Notes under the pieces: model-generated
Database searches by the model: none
The model's input: the letters and a program-made list of their open reading frames with translations, nothing else
Told to the model about the DNA's origin: nothing
Assembly: GCA_020722645.1 (NCBI GenBank)
Contig: DYKL01000237.1
Span: 1-5,601, forward strand
Length of the DNA stretch: 5,601 bases
Reading direction: 5' to 3'
Source of the DNA: Acetofilamentum sp.
GTDB taxonomy: Bacteria; Bacteroidota; Bacteroidia; Bacteroidales; JAFGUD01
In this document: positions 1 to 5,601 of the stretch, piece after piece
Position numbering within the stretch: the first letter of the stretch is position 1
Layout of the letters: every line of letters starts with the position of its first letter
Program-made: the position numbers and the translations under genes

Positions 1-20
1 TGCAGGTGTTTTCACCTGCA
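1..20 (-). terminator. Hairpin over the lnb stop codon, possible terminator
   Basis: Positions 1-8 (TGCAGGTG) are perfectly complementary to 13-20 (CACCTGCA) around a four-base loop. This gives an 8-bp, fairly GC-rich stem in an otherwise AT-rich region. The TGA stop of the Lnb gene (12-14) lies at the loop/stem edge. On the minus strand the bases after the stem lie outside the window, so the T-run needed for an intrinsic terminator cannot be checked. It could also be part of a longer repeat cut by the edge. Confidence 0.4.
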
Positions 21-1199
21 ACCACTTACGAAAAAACTTGCGGATTTAAGGTTAAATATAAAAAATCTTCCAATTAAAATTATGATAAATGGGAAAATGG
101 CATTATCAAATTGTTGAGGAAGAAAAGATAAAGCAGAAATAAATACAAGAACATTGAAGAAAGCAAAAATTAATATATATTTTTTTACGAACAGTTCAAA
201 TTTTTTCGAAAAAATTAAAAACGATATTATTAAATGTGTCGGAAAAGCCCAAAGAATATTCAGGTTGTTTTTTGTTGATACGTGGTCAGTTCCAAACCAC
301 ATAATTAACATTATAACGCCTGCAAGTCCTGTGATTAGAAGCAAAAGAAAGTCGATAGTTTTGAAATTTTTCTGATACTTGAGCTCTAAAAATGAAATAA
401 CTGAAAGCAAAATGAACAAAAACCAAAAAAAGTTGACGGGATTAAAAAAAGGTTTTTTGCCAATTTTGAAATCAGATTTAATAAGGTATTTTCTGTCAAA
501 TCCCAATTTTTGTTCGCCTTGGGGAGTCGAAAGAACAGAATTTGTTATTACAGTGTCTATGTAATCGGGTAAAAACATTGCAGAATAATAGTCCAATTTT
601 TTATCTGCAGGCATACCCAGTAATAAATTTATTCCGAATCGTGTCCACGGAATAGCTTGTAAATAAGGTGTTATAGCCTGTCGGTAAGTTTTGTCAATTT
701 CTATTTGTGCAAAATTCAAACTGTCGCCGTAAATATTTTGAATAACATCTCTAACTCTTGTTGCACAATTGTCCATAAAAAAATCGTATTTGTAATATTT
801 ATTTTCGGGCAAAGCTTTCCATTTCAGAAAATCAAAGAGTTTCTGTTTTTTTTCGTAGCTCATGTTCAATTCAAACATATAAACATCGCGACCATCAGAA
901 GAATATTCATGGATAAAACTGTTGTAGGATTCTAACGCCAGCATATAATCAAGTCGTCCTTTTATAAAGTTGGTATAAAAGTCGGGGTCTGAAAAATTAA
1001 ATGTTCCGTAATGATATATGAAATTGACATTTGAGCTGTCATCAACAACCCAAATTGCGGTATGTCCAAAAGCCTGATATAATTCAACGCCCGGTGAACA
1101 GCTGAGAATGTAAATTTTTGAATTATTAGTGATTTTTTGAGAAAATGCGTTGAAAAAAAATGATATTAAAAAAAATGAAATTATTAGTATTTTTTTCAT
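12..1199 (-). CDS. lnb: Lnb-family lipoprotein N-acyltransferase (DUF4105 N-terminal domain plus five-helix membrane domain)
   Basis: Family knowledge: Lnb is the Bacteroidota enzyme that adds the third acyl chain to the N-terminal cysteine of lipoproteins, in place of Lnt. Seen: the 395-residue protein starts with a signal peptide or anchor (about 1-20). The periplasmic DUF4105 domain (about 27-245) carries SCSPG (Cys34), FGHTAI (His46), YGTF (64-67), a GRLDYML segment (81-87), and DNCATR (143-148). About five membrane helices follow (roughly 252-272, 281-302, 313-330, 340-360, 366-384), with the family-like TDHVSTKNNLNILWAFP motif (304-320) between helices 2 and 3. Cys34 and His46 are candidate catalytic residues, by inference. 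I chose ATG at 1199, giving MKKILII. An in-frame TTG at 1205 would add only two residues. No Shine-Dalgarno sequence is visible. The start lies 67 bases after the FloA-like gene on the same strand, with no clear promoter between them, so co-transcription is likely. Family assignment is confident; the enzymatic role rests on homology, since paralogues exist. Confidence 0.88.
   Translation of the reverse strand: MKKILIISFFLISFFFNAFSQKITNNSKIYILSCSPGVELYQAFGHTAIWVVDDSSNVNFIYHYGTFNFSDPDFYTNFIKGRLDYMLALESYNSFIHEYSSDGRDVYMFELNMSYEKKQKLFDFLKWKALPENKYYKYDFFMDNCATRVRDVIQNIYGDSLNFAQIEIDKTYRQAITPYLQAIPWTRFGINLLLGMPADKKLDYYSAMFLPDYIDTVITNSVLSTPQGEQKLGFDRKYLIKSDFKIGKKPFFNPVNFFWFLFILLSVISFLELKYQKNFKTIDFLLLLITGLAGVIMLIMWFGTDHVSTKNNLNILWAFPTHLIISFLIFSKKFELFVKKYILIFAFFNVLVFISALSFLPQQFDNAIFPFIIILIGRFFIFNLKSASFFVSGCR
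36..52 (+). repeat. Left copy of a 17-base inverted repeat pair
   Basis: ACTTGCGGATTTAAGGT matches the reverse complement of 5555-5571 at 16 of 17 bases. It lies in the last codons of the Lnb gene. It may be chance or part of a dispersed repeat. Confidence 0.35.
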
Positions 1200-1266
1200 T
1201 TGCAAAATATTTGTAAATTTTACTAATTTGTTAATATAATTATTTGGTATTAAGATATTTAGTTAA

Positions 1267-2688
1267 TCAATGTTCTTTTTTATTATCATCGCCATCAATA
1301 TTTTCCGGATTATCTTCTTCATCGTTTACCATATCGGATTTGCTTAAAGAGTTTCTCATTCTGGTATCAGCTTGCATATTCATAAGATTTTCGTATTGGT
1401 TTATTGAAATTTTACCATCCATAAAAGCGGCTGAAATTGCTTTTTTTAATTTTTCTTCTGCTCTGATAAGGTCTGCTTTTGCTTTTTGAGTTTCTGCTTT
1501 TGCATTTTCAGTAAGAAGTTCAGCGTGAGTGTTTCTGCCAATTGAAATATCTGAAACGTCTATAGATAAAATATCGAACGCTGTATTCTGGTCTAACTTT
1601 TTTGCCTCAATTTTTTGAGCCAGCATAAATAAATTTTCCAAAACATCATAATGATTTTCTGAGATACCTATTTCTGTTGCAAGACTTTCGTTGATTCTTG
1701 CCAAAATAGTACTTTCTTCAGGGTTCCCGATGATGTATTTCAATTTTGCTCTTAATGTAACTTTAAGCCGCATCGAAACCTCAATGCCGTCTCTTGCAAT
1801 GCCTCTGACTCTGTCTCCTTCAATAACCTTTGGGATAATTGCTTTTTCTACAATTTGAAAAACTTGATATCCTGCCAAATCAATGTCTGCAATATCTTGA
1901 AAATCAAAGTCTTTAAGATCTGCTTTTTTTGCAGCAATAAAAGCCTCAACTGTTTTATCCAAATTTCCTCCCGCCAGAAAATGTTCTGCAAGTTGATTAA
2001 ATTCAACGATGAAACCTGAATTTTTTGCTTTTATTTTTGCTTTTACTACGTGAACAATATCTACACCCGTATGATACAATGTAGAAAGCTCTTCAAAAGT
2101 TGCAGAAATGCCTGTACTATAAACCAAAGTCAGAGCTTCAATTATTTTATCTATGTCAATTTTTGCCAGATATGCTTGCGCTAGCTGGTCAATAGATACT
2201 TCTACATGTGAATTGTAAGCTTTTATTTGTGCTTCTACTATTTTGTCAATATCTACTTTTGCAAGATAAAAATTTTCTAATTGTTTTACTTTTAGGTAAA
2301 CTCCGGCTTTTCGGGAAACAATTAAATTATTAACAATTTTATCGGGCGGGATTTTTTGAAAATACATATTCAAAAATGCTCTTATGCCAACTCTTACGCC
2401 AGCAGTCCAAGCTTTAAACCATAAACCTACCGGAAATACATTTTTGAAAAAGAAAAAACTGAATGCAACTGCAATAATTACTATTGCAATTATTATTATA
2501 GCAGAAACAAAGTCAATGCCTTCCTCGTCTGAATCATTTGATTTTAAATCAGTTACATTGTCTGTATTGTTTGTCTCGTTTAGTTCTGTGTTTTGATTAT
2601 TATCTTTATTGTCGTTTTTTGTAACTGTACATGCAGTAAAACTTATAAACAAAACAAATAAAAAAGCTATTAATTTGATTTTTTTCAT
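1267..2688 (-). CDS. floA: Divergent FloA-like flotillin (SPFH scaffold) with lipoprotein-like N terminus and expanded 32-residue repeats
   Basis: FloA proteins are membrane scaffolds that form mobile foci (functional microdomains) on the cytoplasmic membrane face. Seen in order: a hydrophobic signal (1-20) ending FTAC, with Cys20 in a lipobox-like position; an Asn/Asp/Thr-rich linker (21-57); a membrane helix (59-81); FPVGLW (85-90); a Gly/Ala-containing segment up to about 110; five 32-33-residue helical repeats (116-276); and the SPFH core. The core has PKVIE (286-290), ARDGIEV (298-304), ESTILARI (325-332), and the hallmark TAFDILSIDVSDISIGRN (369-386). An Ala/Glu/Lys coiled coil (about 388-420), a segment resembling the FloA tail (NLMNMQADTRMRNS, 434-447), and an acidic end follow. 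Compared with my memory of B. subtilis FloA (about 331 residues), this protein has an extra N-terminal anchor and about three extra repeats, a shorter coiled coil, and a degenerate Gly-rich motif before TILARI. It is probably a specialised paralogue. No NfeD partner is in the window. Start ATG at 2688 has a good promoter about 70 bases upstream. Confidence 0.85.
   Translation of the reverse strand: MKKIKLIAFLFVLFISFTACTVTKNDNKDNNQNTELNETNNTDNVTDLKSNDSDEEGIDFVSAIIIIAIVIIAVAFSFFFFKNVFPVGLWFKAWTAGVRVGIRAFLNMYFQKIPPDKIVNNLIVSRKAGVYLKVKQLENFYLAKVDIDKIVEAQIKAYNSHVEVSIDQLAQAYLAKIDIDKIIEALTLVYSTGISATFEELSTLYHTGVDIVHVVKAKIKAKNSGFIVEFNQLAEHFLAGGNLDKTVEAFIAAKKADLKDFDFQDIADIDLAGYQVFQIVEKAIIPKVIEGDRVRGIARDGIEVSMRLKVTLRAKLKYIIGNPEESTILARINESLATEIGISENHYDVLENLFMLAQKIEAKKLDQNTAFDILSIDVSDISIGRNTHAELLTENAKAETQKAKADLIRAEEKLKKAISAAFMDGKISINQYENLMNMQADTRMRNSLSKSDMVNDEEDNPENIDGDDNKKEH
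1861..2343 (-). repeat. Five tandem 32-residue (96-base) helical repeats inside the FloA-like gene
   Basis: Units cover residues 116-147, 148-179, 180-211, 212-243 and 244-276 (bases 2343-2248, 2247-2152, 2151-2056, 2055-1960, 1959-1861). The loose consensus is DK-I/V-V-EA-I-A followed by a QLA--YLA---DI half. The first four units are exactly 32 residues; the fifth is 33 and runs into the SPFH core. Units 1 and 2 keep DNA similarity: 2240-2268 and 2144-2172, exactly 96 bases apart, match at 23 of 29 bases. The others have mostly diverged at DNA level, so the expansion is probably not very recent. The first and last units look like the two in ordinary FloA, with the expansion between them. Confidence 0.85.
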
Positions 2689-2708
2689 TTGATATTTTTT
2701 TATATCAA
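2689..2708 (-). promoter_or_regulatory. AT-rich hairpin directly before the floA-like start codon
   Basis: On the minus strand TTGATAT and ATATCAA form a 7-bp inverted repeat with a six-A loop, ending one base before the ATG at 2688. It occupies the place of a ribosome binding site, and no Shine-Dalgarno sequence is seen. The stem is almost all A:T, so its stability is doubtful. It may simply reflect the A-rich, weakly structured leaders usual in Bacteroidota. Confidence 0.25.
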
Positions 2709-2763
2709 TAAATAATTTTTTAATGTTTATTTGATTTTGTAAATATTAGTAAAATAAACTTTA

Positions 2764-2794
2764 CAAAGATAATAAAAAAAGATAATGTAACAAA
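2764..2794 (-). promoter_or_regulatory. Bacteroidota-type promoter for the floA-like gene
   Basis: On the minus strand TTTG (2794-2791) is followed after 18 bases by TATCTTTG (2771-2764). This matches the Bacteroidota primary sigma pattern TTTG at -33 and TAnnTTTG at -7 with suitable spacing. The inferred transcription start, a few bases past 2764, leaves an untranslated leader of about 70 bases before the ATG at 2688. It is the clearest promoter in the window and probably also drives the Lnb gene. Confidence 0.6.
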
Positions 2795-2881
2795 TTTATT
2801 ATAAACAAGTTATCAACAATTTTTAATAAACATAGTAAGTTGTTGTTTGAAAATGTCTGATAATCAAAGATTTAAGCTGTG

Positions 2882-5380
2882 TTAGTTTAAAACATTTGAA
2901 AGTGGTACTTGATTGTCTCCTTTAAATGAAATAATGAAACAGTCTTTGTAACCAAGTTGAACAACTTTGTCTTTTAAATTTTTAGCTTCGTCAAATGATT
3001 TTGCGTTTCCGACCGAATAAATTACTAAGCCATTGTATATGTGAGTGTTTATTATATATACATCTTTTAGTCTTCCGAAATTTTCTTCTAAAGATTTATC
3101 CGACAAATAATCAGAGAATGCTCCAACCTGAATCCTGAAAATGACCTGATTACTGACTTTTGAATTTTGTTCTATTTTTTTCGCATTTTCAATAGTGGTT
3201 TTTTGTCCGTTGTTATAAGCAACAATTACAGCATCTGTAAATCCGTTCTGAATTACAGATGGTAGTTTGTTTTCAGCTTCGACGTAAGTATAATATGGTC
3301 CTACAAAATATTGAATTTTCCCGTCGTTTAGACTATTATGGTATATTTTACTCATATTTTTCAGTTCTGCAGATGTTTTTTTAGTACTGAAAGTTCCTAA
3401 TTGAACAAAATAGATTAAATATTTTGTTGTTGTAATATCCTGAGATGCTACATAATTTGAATTATTGTTTGTGTTATTGTTTTGGTTATTTGAATAAGTT
3501 ACACCACCGGTTCTGGTGCCGTTTACAAAGGTTACAATGTAAGCATCTTTGTATCCTTTTGATTTTAAGTCGTTTAGTGCATTTTGAGCTTGTGTTTTGT
3601 CTGTGTAATCACCAACCATAAATCTTTTTACTTCAGTTCCTGTTTGTGTTTCGTAATAAATAGGGTGATAACCTTTCAGTTCATTTAAAGGAAGCAGATA
3701 TTTTGTTGCTCCCACCTGAACCCTGTATATTGTTCCCGGAGGTGTATAAGCAGGGTATGGAGTCGGATTTTCAAATGAATATGCCCATAAACCGTAAACG
3801 GTCGGTTGATTATTTTTTCCGTTGTTATTATCCTTATTATTGTCTTCAACAACAACAGGTTTGTTTTCCGGATTAAGCGGATATTTGTCTTTTCCGTCAT
3901 TTACTCCATCTTTATCAGTATCTGCCAATAATGGATTGGTTTTCTTTTTTATTTCCTGAGCATCATTTAAACCGTCATTATCAGTATCAGCAAGCAAAGG
4001 ATTGGTTTTATGTTTTATTTCTTCTGCATCATTTAGACCATCTCCATCTGTATCCAGATTATTTGGGTTTGTTCCGTTTGTAAGCTCTTCGGAATTTGAT
4101 AATCCGTCTTTATCATCATCTTTGTCATCTTGGATAACAATATTTTTTGGTATTACAATAAAAGTATCAAGTCCAATCTGAACATTAAAACCGTTTTCTT
4201 GGAATTTTAGTGCGGTTATTATTTGTTCATTTGCCATTTCTAATGCTATGTACTTTTCATCTGCCCCTTTTTCGTTTGCTTGATTTAAATATTTTTTTGA
4301 ATCATTAAAATAAACTTCTGCTTTATTGTCGAATTTTTTTATTTTCAGATATTCTTTTGATATTGTATCGGTTGTAGCATAATCATAAAAATGGTTTTTA
4401 CGAATTTGATAAAGATTTGTATTTGCATTTATATATTTGTTAATTGCCAAAATTTTTAAACTTGTTTGCTGATTTACAATATCTTTTTTCTGGCTAATCA
4501 GTGTTCTTTTTTTCATAAAATCGGTTTCCTGTTCAATTTGATCATCAAATTCCTTTATTTTAGGGTCGAATTCAGATGATTTTTGTAAATCTGTGTTTCC
4601 GTTTTTCCCAAGTGTAAAGTATTGGATCAGTAAATCTTCTTCTTGTTGGTTGTATGAAATAATTTCATCAATTTTTGGTTCTCTTGGTGAGTATAAGAAT
4701 TTATCTTTTCTGTAATCATAAGGTAGGTCAAGTAATGTATCATCTTTTAAGTCATATTTTTGTGCCAGTTTTTGAGTAAGTGGATTGTCGTTGTTGCAAA
4801 CCCCAATTTTATACTCCATAAAAAGCAATTCTTTGTTTTCGAAATAAAAAGCATCATTTAATATGAAAGCTTTGTCTATCATACTGGCTCCGGTTGTCGA
4901 ACCCTTAGCCATCAAAACAGAGTCTTCATAGTCTTTTTGGTATTTTGTCAGGTTTATCATTAAGCTAACGTTATTTTGTGGCTTGAAAGAATTAATTTTC
5001 GCCATATAAACATCTTTGATAATCTTATTTGCTCTAAAAGAATAATCTAACGCTTTAAGTTTATTTTCAGATGCCTTTTGCAGATATTTATACTCTTTTT
5101 TCTGATATTTTTTAATTTTGTTTTGTGCCAGCGGTAGCTCTTGTAATTTCAGATATCTTGCGGCTTTGTTATACAATGTGTCGCTTTTAATATGGTATTT
5201 CTGACCTTCGGCTTGTAAACTATATGCCTGATTCAATTTTTGAATCTCATCAACCGAAAAAGTGGAACTGAAATAACTTTTGTTTTTAAGAAATAAACTT
5301 TCGGGTTGAGCATAAATATTAGAATTTAATAAAAATAGGCTGATAATTAAAAATAGTCTGAATAAGGTTTTCATTGGCAT
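2882..5380 (-). CDS. Secreted envelope protein: helical N-terminal region, four TSP3 repeats, three SPOR domains
   Basis: I do not recognise a named gene. Seen: a signal peptide (about 1-24, probable cut after IYA); a charged, helix-rich region (about 43-395) with Lys/Tyr/Ala patterns such as YNKAARYLKL (70-79) and FDNKAEVYFNDS (350-361), possibly TPR-like; calcium-type thrombospondin type 3 repeats (421-501); an Asn/Asp-rich linker (512-526); SPOR 1 (550-622); an Asn-rich linker (628-643); SPOR 2 (653-725); and SPOR 3 (746-820). SPOR domains bind peptidoglycan strands lacking stem peptides, often at division sites. TSP3 repeats bind calcium and form stiff spacers. I infer a periplasmic, wall-associated protein whose helical part contacts another envelope component. 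The start may be ATG at 5380 or, equally plausible, ATG at 5374 (MKTLFRLF); neither has a Shine-Dalgarno sequence. A weak promoter lies about 45 bases upstream. No clear terminator follows the TAA stop, so read-through into the FloA-like gene is possible. Confidence 0.85.
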   Translation of the reverse strand: MPMKTLFRLFLIISLFLLNSNIYAQPESLFLKNKSYFSSTFSVDEIQKLNQAYSLQAEGQKYHIKSDTLYNKAARYLKLQELPLAQNKIKKYQKKEYKYLQKASENKLKALDYSFRANKIIKDVYMAKINSFKPQNNVSLMINLTKYQKDYEDSVLMAKGSTTGASMIDKAFILNDAFYFENKELLFMEYKIGVCNNDNPLTQKLAQKYDLKDDTLLDLPYDYRKDKFLYSPREPKIDEIISYNQQEEDLLIQYFTLGKNGNTDLQKSSEFDPKIKEFDDQIEQETDFMKKRTLISQKKDIVNQQTSLKILAINKYINANTNLYQIRKNHFYDYATTDTISKEYLKIKKFDNKAEVYFNDSKKYLNQANEKGADEKYIALEMANEQIITALKFQENGFNVQIGLDTFIVIPKNIVIQDDKDDDKDGLSNSEELTNGTNPNNLDTDGDGLNDAEEIKHKTNPLLADTDNDGLNDAQEIKKKTNPLLADTDKDGVNDGKDKYPLNPENKPVVVEDNNKDNNNGKNNQPTVYGLWAYSFENPTPYPAYTPPGTIYRVQVGATKYLLPLNELKGYHPIYYETQTGTEVKRFMVGDYTDKTQAQNALNDLKSKGYKDAYIVTFVNGTRTGGVTYSNNQNNNTNNNSNYVASQDITTTKYLIYFVQLGTFSTKKTSAELKNMSKIYHNSLNDGKIQYFVGPYYTYVEAENKLPSVIQNGFTDAVIVAYNNGQKTTIENAKKIEQNSKVSNQVIFRIQVGAFSDYLSDKSLEENFGRLKDVYIINTHIYNGLVIYSVGNAKSFDEAKNLKDKVVQLGYKDCFIISFKGDNQVPLSNVLN
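2921..3733 (-). repeat. Three tandem SPOR domains
   Basis: SPOR 1 (bases 3733-3515) begins YRVQVGA and ends GYKDAYIVTFVNG. SPOR 2 (3424-3206) begins YFVQLGTF and ends GFTDAVIVAYNNG. SPOR 3 (3145-2921) begins FRIQVGAF and ends GYKDCFIISFKG. Each has the beta-strand opening, a middle (F/Y)xVG strand, and the closing G-D-IV strand of the family (PF05036). Asn-rich or polar linkers separate them. The copies are clearly diverged from one another. Confidence 0.85.
3878..4120 (-). repeat. Four thrombospondin type 3 calcium-binding repeats, 22-residue period
   Basis: DxDxDG loops start at residues 421, 443, 465 and 487, exactly 22 residues (66 bases) apart. The second to fourth read DTDGDG, DTDNDG and DTDKDG, and the second and third continue LNDAEE and LNDAQE, with TNP between loops. 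The underlying DNA is also repetitive: 3921-3986 and 3987-4052 match at about 50 of 66 bases, which points to fairly recent unit duplication. The repeats link the helical region to the SPOR domains. Confidence 0.88.
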
Positions 5381-5423
5381 AAAATTTTAATTTTTGTCAA
5401 ATATGTTAAAAAAAATATTTATA

Positions 5424-5431
5424 CAAAAATA
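5424..5431 (-). promoter_or_regulatory. Possible -7 element for the SPOR/TSP3 gene
   Basis: Minus-strand TATTTTTG fits the Bacteroidota -7 pattern TAnnTTTG and lies about 44 bases before the start codon. Upstream, after a 17-base spacer, is TTTC rather than TTTG, so the -33 element is imperfect. In DNA this AT-rich such a match can arise by chance. Its position after the terminator at 5500-5541 supports it. Confidence 0.4.
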
Positions 5432-5499
5432 AAAAGATAATTAGTATTGAAATAAATAGAATAAAAAATTTTTATTGATTTTATAAATGTTTAAGAAAA

Positions 5500-5541
5500 A
5501 AGGTCTTTAATTTTGCGGTTTCCGGCAATATTAAAGACCTT
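5500..5541 (-). terminator. Intrinsic terminator of an upstream minus-strand unit outside the window
   Basis: AAGGTCTTTAA (5500-5510) is perfectly complementary to TTAAAGACCTT (5531-5541), an 11-bp stem. The 20 bases between can fold further, with GCGG (5515-5518) pairing to CCGGC (5522-5526) around a TTT loop with one bulged base. On the minus strand the stem runs into six T residues followed by CTTAA, the normal form of a rho-independent terminator. On the plus strand no T-run follows. It therefore ends a minus-strand transcript arriving from beyond 5541 and isolates the SPOR/TSP3 gene. Confidence 0.75.
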
Positions 5542-5554
5542 AAAATAATATAAT

Positions 5555-5571
5555 ACCTTAAATCCGTAAGT
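5555..5571 (-). repeat. Right copy of a 17-base inverted repeat pair
   Basis: The minus strand reads ACTTACGGATTTAAGGT, one base different from 36-52. It lies in non-coding DNA beyond the terminator and overlaps a small TAAGT/ACTTA inverted repeat (5567-5580). No gene is visible between 5542 and 5601. Confidence 0.35.
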
Positions 5572-5601
5572 CTATACTTATATATCTGAAATTCAGTCAG
5601 G

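Noticed and set aside
154..935. Plus-strand open frames of 61-76 codons within the Lnb gene region
   Set aside because: They lie antisense to a well-supported gene, have low-complexity Phe/Ile/Lys composition, and show no recognisable domain.
1203..1205. TTG start for the Lnb gene
   Set aside because: An ATG two codons later gives the typical MKK signal-peptide start, and no ribosome binding site favours the TTG.
1244..1489. Plus-strand open frame of 81 codons
   Set aside because: It is antisense to the C-terminal part of the FloA-like gene and its composition mirrors that coding strand.
2384..2596. Plus-strand open frame of 70 codons
   Set aside because: It is antisense to the membrane and linker region of the FloA-like gene; its Ile-rich stretch is the complement of the membrane-helix codons.
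2810..2818. DnaA-box-like TTATCAACA in the AT-rich intergenic region
   Set aside because: A single site with a mismatch to TTATCCACA, no cluster and no origin-linked genes nearby.
2820..2875. Possible terminator after the SPOR/TSP3 gene
   Set aside because: Only a weak CAACAA/TTGTTG pairing with a long loop and no following T-run on the minus strand.
3685..3900. Minus-strand open frame of 71 codons in another frame
   Set aside because: It lies wholly inside the SPOR/TSP3 gene and arises from its Asn-rich linker; no domain or start signal.
5586..5596. Small palindrome CTGAAATTCAG near the right edge
   Set aside because: Too short to support a function and its context is cut by the window end.

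Overview
The window looks like a piece of a low-GC Bacteroidota chromosome. The reasons are strong AT bias, start sites without purine-rich ribosome binding sites, a TTTG / TAnnTTTG-type promoter, and three protein families or architectures typical of that phylum: an Lnb (DUF4105) lipoprotein N-acyltransferase, a FloA-type flotillin, and an envelope protein with thrombospondin type 3 (TSP3) and SPOR domains. The exact genus cannot be read from the sequence.

All three genes lie on the minus strand, so transcription runs from right to left. At the right edge (5500-5541) a strong intrinsic terminator closes a transcription unit that starts outside the window. Next come a weak promoter candidate (5424-5431) and a large secreted protein of about 830 residues (2882-5380). 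It has a signal peptide, a long unassigned helical region, four calcium-type TSP3 repeats in an exact 22-residue register, and three SPOR domains that should bind peptidoglycan. A 193-base AT-rich gap holds the best promoter in the window (2764-2794). It precedes a 473-residue divergent FloA-like flotillin (1267-2688). After 67 bases comes the Lnb gene (12-1199), whose stop codon lies inside a perfect hairpin at the window edge.

All three products belong to the cell envelope. The second and third genes are plausibly co-transcribed from the promoter at 2764-2794. The FloA-like protein is the most unusual item. It begins with a lipoprotein-like signal ending in Cys20, followed by an Asn/Asp-rich linker and a second membrane helix. 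Its helical pre-SPFH module carries five tandem 32-residue units, where ordinary FloA, as I remember it, has about two. The neighbouring gene encodes the enzyme that N-acylates lipoproteins in Bacteroidota. A functional link is possible but is only inference. I see no mobile element, CRISPR array, tRNA or rRNA.
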